In this document: in pieces, positions 7,406 through 15,562 of the stretch
Numbering within the stretch: position 1 is the stretch's first letter
Layout: every line of letters starts with the position of its first letter
Source of the DNA: an uncultured Eubacteriales bacterium
Lineage (GTDB): Bacteria > Bacillota_A > Clostridia > Christensenellales > Aristaeellaceae
DNA: 24,372 nt
Direction of reading: 5' to 3'
Assembly (NCBI GenBank): GCA_944333375.1
Contig: CALVKX010000006.1
Span: 1 to 24,372, forward strand
Made by a program: the position numbers and the translations under genes
Notes under the pieces: model-generated
The model's input: only the letters and a program-made list of their open reading frames with translations
Told to the model about the DNA's origin: nothing
The model's database searches: none

Positions 7406-7435
7406 GCGCCGGAGGCCAAACCCGCCCTCCGGCGC
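7406..7435. terminator. Hairpin between convergent units
   Basis: GCGCCGGAGG (7406-7415) pairs perfectly with CCTCCGGCGC (7426-7435). On the minus strand a T-rich stretch follows (complement of 7390-7399), so it could end minus-strand transcription from the 7569-9743 gene. On the plus strand it has no T-run. Confidence 0.5.
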
Positions 7436-7533
7436 ATGCGTGCTTGGCTGGCCGGGGCATCGCGGAGAGCCGGGGCATGAGCGCAAGAACAATGGTGATG
7501 CGGGTTTTGACATAGAGCTTCGATTCAACGCTG

Positions 7534-7564
7534 ACGGCTTTGGATTGCTCCAAGGCCGTTTTTT
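7534..7564 (+). terminator. Rho-independent terminator, plus strand
   Basis: A 10-bp stem (7534-7543 with 7550-7559, one T-G wobble) with a 6-nt loop, followed by six T (7559-7564). It ends the plus-strand unit holding the glycosyltransferase and deacetylase remnants. Confidence 0.75.
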
Positions 7565-7568
7565 CTGC

Positions 7569-9743
7569 TTACCGCGGGCTGTTTTCAAGGTAGATCATGC
7601 GCGCCATGGCGGCGTAGCGCGCGATAAAGCGATCGGTATCGACGGCTCCCTCCATGTACTGGTTGAGCAGGGTTGCCATCTCCGGGGAGAGCCTCATGAA
7701 AAAGTTGAGCCCCATGTCCCTGAAAATGCGCAGGCGGGGCGCCAGACGCTTGTATTTTGCGATCTGCTCCGGGGTTGTCGCATAGCGGTGCTCCTCCAGT
7801 GCGCGCAGGTTTTCCCGCACGGACGCAAGCCGGGCCCTGAGGCCGCTTTCGTCCTCCGGCTCCGCCTGGGCCAGCGCGCTTAGAACGGCCGCTTCCTCCT
7901 CCGCCAGAAGCGTTTGTTCCGCGCCGTAGGAGTCTCGCTCGACGGGGGCCGCTTCGTCGGGCATGTATTGAATTCGCTCGTGTGCGCCAAGCCCCTGCGC
8001 ATAACACTCAAGATACGCCACCGCCAGCTCCCGGTTGGGGGAGGCGGGGTTGACCACGAGGACCGTGGCGTCTGCGCCCACAACCGCCTCGGCTTCCCCG
8101 GTAACGGTCAGGAGCAGGAACACCGATTCGACTCCGCGCTCCTCCTGCGGCAGCAGGTCAGGGGAAAGAGACGACAACAGACAGGTTTTTGCGGCCTCTT
8201 CGGCATCATAGCCATTGGGCCCAGGAGGCTCCGTCAGCGCGGCGATGCGATCGAGGGCGGGCAGGGCTTCCTCGTATTTTTGCAGCAGGGCGCGGAAGGC
8301 GGGCGTATCAATTTCGACGTATCCGTCGTCCGCGGCAAACTCCGTCAGGTAGGACTGAAGGACGATCTGCAGCATTTGCCGTTTCAGGACGCTGGCCTCG
8401 GATAGATCCATAAAAAGACGCCAGCCGTCGGACAGCAGGTCGTCGCGCCGGGAAAACGCGATGCAGGCGTCCAGCAGCCCGGCCGCCGTTGTGGGGACTT
8501 CAAGCCCCGCCTCCCGCCACGCATCCGGGTAGTATTCGTACAGGACGGGGCACCAGAGGGCGCCCAGCGGCATCGCCGCCAGCGTGCCGTCGGGAGCATG
8601 CAGCGCGTCGGAGAGAAACGGGTAGTACGAGCCGGCCGCATCCCTGAGGATCGCGCTGACGGACAAATCCAGCGCATAGCCCTTTGAGATCACGGCGCGG
8701 TACATCGGGGAGGACGCCTGGAACAGATAGACATCCGCGGTCCCCGTGCCGGCGATGAGCTCGGTGGCAAAATCGGTTCCCAGCCGGTCCGTGCGAAAGC
8801 GGACGATGACGTTTGGATAGCGCTTGGAAAAGAGGGGGTTGGTGTCCCTGTCAACGTACCCCTCGCCCGCAAACGTCAGTAAGAGAGGCCGGATGCCGCC
8901 GAACTCGACCGGGAAAACGCCGATGCCGCTGCCCGAGCGGAGCGAGACATAGCTTTCTCCCATCAGACAGGCATAGCCGCGCGGCTCTCCCTCAACTGCG
9001 GTTGCGACGGGGAGGGGATCGCCGTCCCCGTCGCAGGCGTAGAGGACCCCTTCCGCCTCCACGCAGACGAGGTCCCCCTCGGGCGCGCAGGCCAGCGCCG
9101 TCGGCTGCAAATCGTCCAGAACGGCAAAGGTCTGTTGCTCGCCGGTCCGGGCGTCATACACCACGAGCTCGCTGCCCGTCTGACCCGGGCCGTAAACGGC
9201 CAGCAGCACGGAAGTCCCCCCAAAGGCGGCGATGCCATGGATGCTTTGTCCCTCCAGCGAAGCCCATTTGCCGTCCTCCACGTGATAGGCCAGCACATCC
9301 GCTTGAAACGGATGATCGCTCTCGACCACAAGAAACAGCCATCCGCCCGCGAAGGCATAGCCCATCAGAGAACGGAGCGCACCCGTGGCATCCAGGAGCA
9401 TCGGATTGTCCAGCGGACAGGTTTGGCATGGCGAGAGATGCCCCGCTTCGTCCGCGGCAAGGCGTACCAGCCTGCGCTGCCTGAGGCTGAGCAGGTAAAG
9501 CGCGTCCCCGCCGCCGGTGAGTTCTCCCTCCACCCCGCGGGCAACGGGCACGGCGGCACCCGTCCCGTCCCAGCGGTAGAGGTTTGTGCCGGCGCTGAAA
9601 TACAGCTCCGACCCTGCCATGACGAGGCTGTCCGCAGCGCCAATGGGGTTGGCAAGACCATTTTCGCCGGAGGCCGGCGCGTGGGTGGAAAGGGCGAAGA
9701 ACACCGCCCCAAGGAGGCAAATCCATCTTCTCAATCGTTTCAT
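7569..9743 (-). CDS. Exported solute-binding protein with N-terminal propeller-like extension
   Basis: A 724-residue exported protein. The signal peptide is residues 1 to about 24 (KRLRR, hydrophobic core, then APASGEN), without a lipobox. Residues 30-290 hold repeated short beta units of the type YxxDARTGE and LYACDGDGD, suggesting a beta-propeller-like domain, although I cannot name the repeat family. From about residue 295 the protein follows the extracellular solute-binding family 1 plan: FSKRYPNVIVRF, a TDRLGTDFATELIAGTGTADVYLF block, LAAMPLGALWCPVLYEYYPDAWREAGLEVP, and a helical C-terminus near PNRELAVAYLECY. Double-size binding proteins of this kind are common in Clostridia with many sugar ABC systems. 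The start has AAGGAG 7 nt upstream. No permease or ATPase adjoins it, so the ligand and transporter are unknown. Confidence 0.75.
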   Translation of the reverse strand: MKRLRRWICLLGAVFFALSTHAPASGENGLANPIGAADSLVMAGSELYFSAGTNLYRWDGTGAAVPVARGVEGELTGGGDALYLLSLRQRRLVRLAADEAGHLSPCQTCPLDNPMLLDATGALRSLMGYAFAGGWLFLVVESDHPFQADVLAYHVEDGKWASLEGQSIHGIAAFGGTSVLLAVYGPGQTGSELVVYDARTGEQQTFAVLDDLQPTALACAPEGDLVCVEAEGVLYACDGDGDPLPVATAVEGEPRGYACLMGESYVSLRSGSGIGVFPVEFGGIRPLLLTFAGEGYVDRDTNPLFSKRYPNVIVRFRTDRLGTDFATELIAGTGTADVYLFQASSPMYRAVISKGYALDLSVSAILRDAAGSYYPFLSDALHAPDGTLAAMPLGALWCPVLYEYYPDAWREAGLEVPTTAAGLLDACIAFSRRDDLLSDGWRLFMDLSEASVLKRQMLQIVLQSYLTEFAADDGYVEIDTPAFRALLQKYEEALPALDRIAALTEPPGPNGYDAEEAAKTCLLSSLSPDLLPQEERGVESVFLLLTVTGEAEAVVGADATVLVVNPASPNRELAVAYLECYAQGLGAHERIQYMPDEAAPVERDSYGAEQTLLAEEEAAVLSALAQAEPEDESGLRARLASVRENLRALEEHRYATTPEQIAKYKRLAPRLRIFRDMGLNFFMRLSPEMATLLNQYMEGAVDTDRFIARYAAMARMIYLENSPR

Positions 9744-9788
9744 GGCATGCTCCTTTTTGCAATTTCGCGCAACACAGGCTCCGATTCA

Positions 9789-9797
9789 TGCTATAAT
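9789..9797 (+). promoter_or_regulatory. Extended -10 promoter of the dehydrogenase gene
   Basis: TGCTATAAT (9789-9797) is an extended -10 element without a recognisable -35. It lies about 45 bp upstream of the ATG at 9843. The -10 is nearly self-complementary, so it may overlap a minus-strand promoter for the solute-binding protein. Confidence 0.55.
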
Positions 9798-9842
9798 AAA
9801 GACGTTTTCTCATCCTACCCGGACGAAAGGAGATACAAGGCG

Positions 9843-10880
9843 ATGCTCGCATACACCTATGTCCGTCAGGGGCGTTTTGAACTGCTGAACAAGCCGCGGC
9901 CAAAGCTGCAAAGCGACCGCGACGCCATCGTGCGCGTGACGCTTTCCAGCATCTGCTCCAGCGACCTGCACATCAAGCACGGAAGCGTGCCCCGGGCCGT
10001 GCCGGGCGTTACGGTGGGCCATGAGATGGTGGGCGTGGTGGAGGAAGTCGGCGCGGCGGTTTCCAAAGTGAAGGTGGGGGACCGTGTGACGGTAAACGTG
10101 GAGACGTTCTGCGGCGCATGCTATTTCTGCCGGCACGGCTGGGTCAACAACTGCACCGACCCAAACGGCGGGTGGGCGCTGGGCTGCCGCATCGACGGCG
10201 GCCAGGCGGAGTATGTGCGCGTGCCGTATGCGGACCAGGGGCTTGATCGGATTGCGCAGAGCGTCACGGACGAGCAGGCGCTGCTGGTGGGCGACGTGCT
10301 GGCGACGGGCTACTGGGCGGCGGACATCTCTCAGATTCAGCGGGACGACACGGTGCTCATCATCGGCGCGGGCCCGACGGGGCTGTGCACGCTGCAATGC
10401 GTGCTGCTTCATCAGCCCAGACGGGTCATCGTCTGCGATGCGGACCCTGTCAGGCTGACGTTTGTCAACCGACATTATCCCAGGGTGCTTACCGTTTTGC
10501 CAAACGAGGTGGAAGCGTTTGTCCGCAGGCACGCCGACCACGGCGGCGCGGACGTGGTGCTGGAGGTGGCGGGAACCGCCGATACCTTCCGCATGGCCTG
10601 GACCTGCGCACGCCCCAACGCCATCGTCACGGTCGTGGCGCTCTATGACGGTCCGCAGGTCCTGCCCCTGCCCGACATGTACGGCAAAAACCTGATCTTC
10701 AAAACCGGCGGAGTGGACGGATGCCACTGCGCCAGGACGCTTGAGCTCATTGAGAAGGGAAAGCTTGATACCACGCCGCTTCTGACGCATACATACCCGC
10801 TGAGCGCCATTGAGGAGGGTTACAGGATCTTTGAGAACCGGCTGGACGGCGTCATCAAGGTCGCCGTCACAGCTCCGTAG
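9843..10880 (+). CDS. Zinc-dependent alcohol/polyol dehydrogenase (MDR family)
   Basis: A 345-residue medium-chain dehydrogenase that oxidises an alcohol or polyol with NAD(P). Catalytic zinc ligands are C38 (in SSICSSDLH) and H60-E61 (GHE). The structural zinc loop is C90, C93, C96 and C104. The nucleotide-binding GAGPTG is at 175-180, followed by VIVCDAD, whose acidic end suggests NAD rather than NADP. The ATG at 9843 is preceded by AAAGGAGA (9826-9833); the open frame extends much further upstream, but that part is antisense to the solute-binding protein. It resembles threonine/sorbitol/L-iditol dehydrogenases, and the substrate cannot be settled. Its last 14 bp overlap tail to tail with the M20 peptidase gene, with no terminator between them. 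Confidence 0.9.
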   Translation: MLAYTYVRQGRFELLNKPRPKLQSDRDAIVRVTLSSICSSDLHIKHGSVPRAVPGVTVGHEMVGVVEEVGAAVSKVKVGDRVTVNVETFCGACYFCRHGWVNNCTDPNGGWALGCRIDGGQAEYVRVPYADQGLDRIAQSVTDEQALLVGDVLATGYWAADISQIQRDDTVLIIGAGPTGLCTLQCVLLHQPRRVIVCDADPVRLTFVNRHYPRVLTVLPNEVEAFVRRHADHGGADVVLEVAGTADTFRMAWTCARPNAIVTVVALYDGPQVLPLPDMYGKNLIFKTGGVDGCHCARTLELIEKGKLDTTPLLTHTYPLSAIEEGYRIFENRLDGVIKVAVTAP

Positions 10881-11991
10881 CCCTGTCGGCATCGCCGCAC
10901 AGGCTGGCGATCAGCCGGGCGCAGAGGCGGATTCTCGGCTCGAGCTCGTCGATATACGCAAATTCCCCGGCTGTGTGGGTCTGCTCGCCGGGCAGTCCCA
11001 GCCCATCGAGCACACCGATGCCGGCCTGGGCGGCGATGGAGATGTCACCCGCGCTGCCGGTTCGCTCATGGGTCAGCGTCAGCCCGAGCCGAGCGCCGAT
11101 GGCCCGCGCCCGGTCCAGAAGCGCCTGGCTGCGCTCGTTGAGATCTACGGGGGGATGGGGGGCGCCGAAGGAAACGCGGGTGGTGGCGCCGGGTACGGGC
11201 TCCTGCGCGCACAGGGCGCGGATGCGTTCCTCCAGCTCCGCGGCCCGCCCGAAGCAGCGGAACTCGCAGCGGCACTCGGCATAGGGCGCGATGACGTTTT
11301 CGGCCGTGCCGCCGGTGATGATCCCCGCGTTAAAGGAAACGCCCCGTTCGTCGTCGCGCAGGGTGTAGAGCTTTCCGATCTGCGCGCAGAGGGCCTGGAT
11401 GGCGCTTGCGCCTTCCCGGTAATACATCCCCGCGTGCCCGGGAATCCCGCGGCAGGAAACCAGCACGCTGGTCACGCCCTTGCGGGCACAGACCAGGCCG
11501 GTGCGGTTTATGGGCGGCTCAAAGCTCAGGGCGGCAAAGGATTCGCTGGCCACTCTGAGAATCACGTCCTTGCTTTGGACGGAGCCGATCTCCTCATCGG
11601 GGTTGAGAACGGCGCAGAGCCTGAAGGCATCGAGGTCCAGCACGGGCAGGGCCCGCGCGGCGGCGTGCAGCAGAATGACCAGGCCGCCCTTCATATCCGC
11701 GATGCCCGAGCCCGCCGCCCTGCCGCCGCCGAGGTCGCGAAAGGGAACTGCCTGAGCATGGGGGAAGACGGTGTCCATGTGTCCCATCAGCATCAGTTGC
11801 CTTTTGCCGCGGCCAAGCGTGCAAACCAGCGCAGGCGCGCCAGCGCCCTCGCACACCGGGGTCACCGTGAAGCCAAGCGAGGCAAAGTCGCCGGCGATCA
11901 ACTGCGCCAGCAGGGCCGTGTCCTGGGCATCCATGGACCCGGAGGGCTGGTTGACATAGGTTTGCAGCATTTCAAGGGGTGTTTTCAGCAT
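10867..11991 (-). CDS. M20 family metallopeptidase (ArgE/DapE/CPG2-like)
   Basis: A 374-residue di-zinc amidohydrolase/peptidase. Metal and catalytic residues are in place: H71 and D73 (GHMDTVF), the bridging D99 (GSGIADMKGG), E133-E134 (NPDEEIGS), E158 (FEP), and a C-terminal histidine in EQTHTAGE. The central dimerisation domain starts near GIPGHAG. The family removes acyl groups or C-terminal residues from small peptides and amino acids, and this one is closest in motif spelling to glutamate carboxypeptidase G2-like members. The start ATG at 11991 has GGGAGGAA 7 nt upstream. It lies about 60 bp behind the PocR-AraC regulator on the same strand, so the two may be co-transcribed. It converges with the dehydrogenase and overlaps it by 14 bp. 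Confidence 0.9.
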   Translation of the reverse strand: MLKTPLEMLQTYVNQPSGSMDAQDTALLAQLIAGDFASLGFTVTPVCEGAGAPALVCTLGRGKRQLMLMGHMDTVFPHAQAVPFRDLGGGRAAGSGIADMKGGLVILLHAAARALPVLDLDAFRLCAVLNPDEEIGSVQSKDVILRVASESFAALSFEPPINRTGLVCARKGVTSVLVSCRGIPGHAGMYYREGASAIQALCAQIGKLYTLRDDERGVSFNAGIITGGTAENVIAPYAECRCEFRCFGRAAELEERIRALCAQEPVPGATTRVSFGAPHPPVDLNERSQALLDRARAIGARLGLTLTHERTGSAGDISIAAQAGIGVLDGLGLPGEQTHTAGEFAYIDELEPRIRLCARLIASLCGDADRATEL

Positions 11992-12051
11992 AGGCGGTTC
12001 CTCCCGACGGCTTGAGTGGTTTGCGGCTGAAAGCGTTGGACAGAGATCTGG

Positions 12052-12909
12052 CTAGAAGATCACTTCGCCCTGCGCCAGCTTTTTGCGGTATTCCCGGGGC
12101 GAGCAGGCGTGCTCGGCGCGAAAGACCTTTGAAAAGTAGCTGGGGTCCCGAAAGCCCACCGAGCGGGAGACCTCCGCCACCGACAGGGTGCTGTTGGTGA
12201 AAAGGTACACGGCGCGGGTGACGCGGACCCTGCGGATGTACTCAAAGAGCGTCCGGCCCGTGGCCTTGTGATACAGGGAGCTGAGATAGGTCGGATTCAT
12301 GTACATCTGCCGGGCGATGCTCTCCAGCGTCAGCGGCTCGGCGAGGTGATCGTGAATGTACCTTTCAATGCTGTCGATGATGTCGCGCTTGTCATGGATG
12401 AAAACCCCGGAGCTGCACAGGTGGGCCGCCGTGAGCTTGAGCAGCAGCTCGGCTCCGCGGATCTCCTCCTCGCTGATGAAGGGCTGGGAGTTGTAGGCTT
12501 TTTTGAGCAGCTCGGCGCTGCTGCCGGTGAGGCGGCTCATCTCATCAAAGAAGGCCGCGTCAGCCGTTCTGGTCCTGCTGCGGAACTGACCGATGTTGAC
12601 ATTGCCCAGATAACGTCCCTCAAAGATCACGGGGTACATCATCTCCACCAGGCTGGCATGGCAGAAGTAGCAGTGAAAGGTGCGGTTTTCCCTGCACCGG
12701 GCGTTGGCTGTCTCGTTACAGCGGGTGCACAGGGCGTTGCTGCCTGGGGAACGCGACAGAATCCGGCAGAAGGGAAGGTTGCGCCGGTCGGAGTTGATGT
12801 AGTATTGGGAGCCGTCCTCCAGAAAGCGCAGCTTTCCCTTGCAGATCTTTGAAAGGCTTGCGAGAATGGCCGAGAGTTTCTTCTCGTCGATGATGATCCG
12901 CGGCTCCAT
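12052..12909 (-). CDS. AraC family regulator with PocR sensory domain
   Basis: A 285-residue one-component regulator. The N-terminal 150 or so residues are a PocR-type sensor domain with its typical cysteines (FCRILSRSPG, then CTRCNE, C, CYFCHASLVEMMYPVIFEGRYLGNVNIGQF). The C-terminal 100 residues are a double helix-turn-helix of the AraC/XylS type: LTLESIARQMYMNPTYLSSLYHKATG and VAEVSRSVGFRDPSYFSKVFR, ending with the family SPREYRK. I chose ATG 12909 because GGAGGG lies 8 nt upstream and the domain begins there; a longer frame to 13038 covers the promoter. PocR domains are thought to bind small diols or sugars. It is divergent from the GH2/ABC operon, so it probably activates that operon in response to a carbohydrate. 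The adjacent palindrome at 13139-13157 is a candidate site. Confidence 0.9.
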   Translation of the reverse strand: MEPRIIIDEKKLSAILASLSKICKGKLRFLEDGSQYYINSDRRNLPFCRILSRSPGSNALCTRCNETANARCRENRTFHCYFCHASLVEMMYPVIFEGRYLGNVNIGQFRSRTRTADAAFFDEMSRLTGSSAELLKKAYNSQPFISEEEIRGAELLLKLTAAHLCSSGVFIHDKRDIIDSIERYIHDHLAEPLTLESIARQMYMNPTYLSSLYHKATGRTLFEYIRRVRVTRAVYLFTNSTLSVAEVSRSVGFRDPSYFSKVFRAEHACSPREYRKKLAQGEVIF

Positions 12910-12945
12910 CCGGCGCTCCCTCCAAATCGGTAAAATCTTTTTATT

Positions 12946-12974
12946 ATTATAGCGTATTTTTTTGACGATGCAAA
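12946..12974 (-). promoter_or_regulatory. Promoter of the PocR-AraC regulator gene
   Basis: On the minus strand, TTTGCA (12969-12974), a 17-bp spacer and a perfect TATAAT (12946-12951) lie about 37 bp upstream of the ATG. A plus-strand AAAGTGT (12977-12983), like half of the palindrome at 13139-13157, abuts the -35 and could serve autoregulation. Confidence 0.65.
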
Positions 12975-13138
12975 GGAAAGTGTGATTATTTATTAATTTT
13001 CTGCCGGGCGGGATCTGGAATTTATTTTGATGTTTCAAAGGCTTCTGCGGCTCGTTTGGGTAAAGAACATGGAATATATTTTTATTGTTTTTGCATATTG
13101 ACGGTATAAATCAAAAGAAAATACAGATTATAACGCAC

Positions 13139-13157
13139 AAAAGTGTCGCACACTTTT
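13139..13157. promoter_or_regulatory. Palindromic operator candidate upstream of the GH2 operon
   Basis: AAAAGTGT-CGC-ACACTTTT is a perfect inverted repeat ending 5 bp before the -35 box of the GH2 operon promoter. This is the usual position for an activator site. It is the only strong palindrome in the 345-bp divergent region. The divergent PocR-AraC protein is the natural candidate ligand, though AraC proteins more often use direct repeats. Confidence 0.55.
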
Positions 13158-13162
13158 TTAAT

Positions 13163-13191
13163 TTTACACGTTTTTTGCTTCCCGGTATAAT
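13163..13191 (+). promoter_or_regulatory. Promoter of the GH2/sugar ABC operon
   Basis: TTTACA (13163-13168), a 17-bp spacer and a perfect TATAAT (13186-13191), 64 bp before the ATG at 13255. Confidence 0.75.
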
Positions 13192-13254
13192 AAAACCCGA
13201 AGGAGAACAGGGTGAAAAAACGCGTCATCAAACGCGATATGGAGAGTATTGAAC

Positions 13255-15504
13255 ATGAAAAACGGGCAGCTTCTGAATCTGAACTGGAAATTCAGGCGGG
13301 ACTTTGATCCGGGATATCTCGCCTTGGAAAGCTACGATCAGTTTGAAACGGTCCATCTTCCGCATACCGTAAAGGAAATCCCCTACGACAGCTTTGATGA
13401 ATTCTGCTTTTGCGGGCTGTCCACCTATGTGCGCGGCCTGGAGCTTCCGCCGCGGGACGACGGCCGGCGCACGCTGGTGGAGTTTGAGGGCGTGGCGAAC
13501 TACTATGAGCTTTACGTCAACGGCGAAAAGGTGGCCGAGCACAAGGGCGCCTATTCCACCGCCCGCTATGACATCACCGCATACGTGCATCCGGGGCGGA
13601 ATACGCTGCTTGTAAAGGTGGATTCCAACGAACGAAGCGATATTCCGCCCACGGGCTCGACCGTGGACTACCTGCTTTATGGGGGCATCTACCGCGACGT
13701 GACCCTCTACCGGCAGGAGGCTGCCTTTATCGCAAACGCGCTGATTCGCTACGAGCTCTCCGGCGGCGGCGCCGTTTTGCGCCCGCAGCTTTACCTTGAC
13801 AATGCCGGGGAGGCGTTTGAGGCGCAGATAGACGTGGAGATCTCCCGCGAGGGCCGGCCGGTGCACCGCTACGAGCGCCGCGCGCGCGTGGAGGAGGGGG
13901 AAAGCAGCGTGACCCTGGAGGGCGAGGCCCTTTCGGAGGTCGAGCTGTGGGACCTCGACCATCCGGCGCTCTACGACGTGTGTATCCGGCTGCTGCGGGA
14001 CGGAAGGGAGCTGGATGCGCAGGATTGCCGCATCGGCCTGCGCACCGTCGGGGTCAGGCCCGACGGGTTCTTCCTCAACGGGCGCAAGATCAAGATCATC
14101 GGCCTCAACCGCCACCAGAGCTTCCCCTACGTGGGCTACGCCATGGGCAAGCGGCCCCAGCAGCGCGACGCCGACATCCTCAAAAACGAGCTGCATCTTA
14201 ACATGGTGCGCTGCTCGCACTACATGCAGAGCCGGTATTTCCTGGACCGCTGCGACGAGCTGGGGCTGATGGTGTTCGAGGAAATCCCCGGCTGGGGCTA
14301 CATCGGCGGGGACGACTACAAGGAAGTGGCCTTCAACGACCTGCAAAACATGGTGCTGGGGCACTTCAACCATCCCGCCATCGTCATCTGGGGCACGCGG
14401 CTGAACGAGTCGCCGGACGACGACGAGTTCTACCGCGAAACGGCGCGCCGCTGCAAAAAGATGGACCCGAGCCGCCCGACTACGGGCGTGCGCTGGCACA
14501 AGAAAAGCCCGCTGCTGGAGGACATCTATTCCTACAACGACTACACCCCCCTGAGCGCCACGGCGCCGGTTACGGGTGAGTTCATGCTCCAGACCCAGCA
14601 GCAGGTGACGGGCCTTCCCTACAAGGTGCCCTACCTCATCAGCGAGCACACCGGCCCGCTGCTGTGCACCCGCCCCAACGACCCGGCCGCCTGGCAGGAG
14701 CGCTTTGCGCTCTACCATGCCATGGCGCTGAGCAAGGTCCTGTGCAGCGACGATTATCTGGGGGCCATCGGCTGGTGCATGTTCGACTACAACACGCACT
14801 TTGACCACGCCCGCCAGGACAAGATCTGCTATCATGGCGTGATGGACATGTTCCGCGTGCCCAAGTTCGCCGCCTGCTTCTACCGCAGCCAGAAGGACCC
14901 CGCCGAGGAGATCGTTCTGGAGCCCTGCACCGTCATGGGCCGCGGCGAGCGCGGCGAGGGGGTGCTGCCCTTCTACGTCATGACCAACTGCGATTACATC
15001 GACGTCATCATGTCCACCGCGGAGCAGACGGAAAACCACCGGTTCTATCCCAGCAACCGCTTCGAGGGCCTCCCGCACCCGCCCATCGAGGTCAACGAGG
15101 GCAACCTCTTCTTCCAGCCCTTCTGGGAAGGCTCGACCATCATCGGCTATGTGGACCAGAAGGAGGTCAAGCGCATCGTCTGCACCAAGAACCCCTATCT
15201 GGCCAGGCTGGAGGTGGTGGCGGACGACGGGGAGCTGTACGCGGACCGGGTGGACGAGACGCGCGTGGTCTGCACCTACCTGGACACGGACGGCCTGCGC
15301 ATGTGGCATTATACGGGGATCGGGAAGATCGCCGTCAGGGGCGACGTTGAATTGATCGGCCCCGACACCGTCCCGGTGCTGGGCGGCACGGTCGCCTTCT
15401 GGATCAGGACCAAACCGCTGGGCCGCAGGGGCGTGGCCGAAGTCACGGTCAGCGCCTGCCGCGAGGGCGTCGCGGATGAAACCGTCGCTATCCGGCTGGT
15501 GTAG
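13255..15504 (+). CDS. Glycoside hydrolase family 2 enzyme
   Basis: A 749-residue cytoplasmic retaining glycosidase of GH2 (beta-galactosidase/beta-glucuronidase/beta-mannosidase clan). It has no signal peptide. The N-terminal jelly-roll (LPHTVKEIPYD...) and an Ig-like domain precede a TIM barrel starting near NGRKIKIIGLNRHQ. The acid/base is E385 in WGTRLNES and the nucleophile is probably E464 in PYLISEHTG, followed by GAIGWCMFDYNTH. About 200 further residues form a C-terminal beta region. The ATG at 13255 is preceded by GGAGAG; a TTG two codons upstream is less likely. It is the first gene of an operon with a sugar-binding protein and two permeases, so it should hydrolyse the imported oligosaccharide or glycoside. 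The exact sugar specificity cannot be read from the sequence. Confidence 0.92.
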   Translation: MKNGQLLNLNWKFRRDFDPGYLALESYDQFETVHLPHTVKEIPYDSFDEFCFCGLSTYVRGLELPPRDDGRRTLVEFEGVANYYELYVNGEKVAEHKGAYSTARYDITAYVHPGRNTLLVKVDSNERSDIPPTGSTVDYLLYGGIYRDVTLYRQEAAFIANALIRYELSGGGAVLRPQLYLDNAGEAFEAQIDVEISREGRPVHRYERRARVEEGESSVTLEGEALSEVELWDLDHPALYDVCIRLLRDGRELDAQDCRIGLRTVGVRPDGFFLNGRKIKIIGLNRHQSFPYVGYAMGKRPQQRDADILKNELHLNMVRCSHYMQSRYFLDRCDELGLMVFEEIPGWGYIGGDDYKEVAFNDLQNMVLGHFNHPAIVIWGTRLNESPDDDEFYRETARRCKKMDPSRPTTGVRWHKKSPLLEDIYSYNDYTPLSATAPVTGEFMLQTQQQVTGLPYKVPYLISEHTGPLLCTRPNDPAAWQERFALYHAMALSKVLCSDDYLGAIGWCMFDYNTHFDHARQDKICYHGVMDMFRVPKFAACFYRSQKDPAEEIVLEPCTVMGRGERGEGVLPFYVMTNCDYIDVIMSTAEQTENHRFYPSNRFEGLPHPPIEVNEGNLFFQPFWEGSTIIGYVDQKEVKRIVCTKNPYLARLEVVADDGELYADRVDETRVVCTYLDTDGLRMWHYTGIGKIAVRGDVELIGPDTVPVLGGTVAFWIRTKPLGRRGVAEVTVSACREGVADETVAIRLV

Positions 15505-15562
15505 GGAAACCATGGCCTGGGGCCGTGCAAGATACATTCCACATTCAAGGAGGAGATTCGTT

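Noticed and set aside
9135..9842. N-terminal extension of the dehydrogenase frame
   Set aside because: It is antisense to the solute-binding protein gene. A promoter, a good ribosome binding site and the start of homology all point to ATG 9843.
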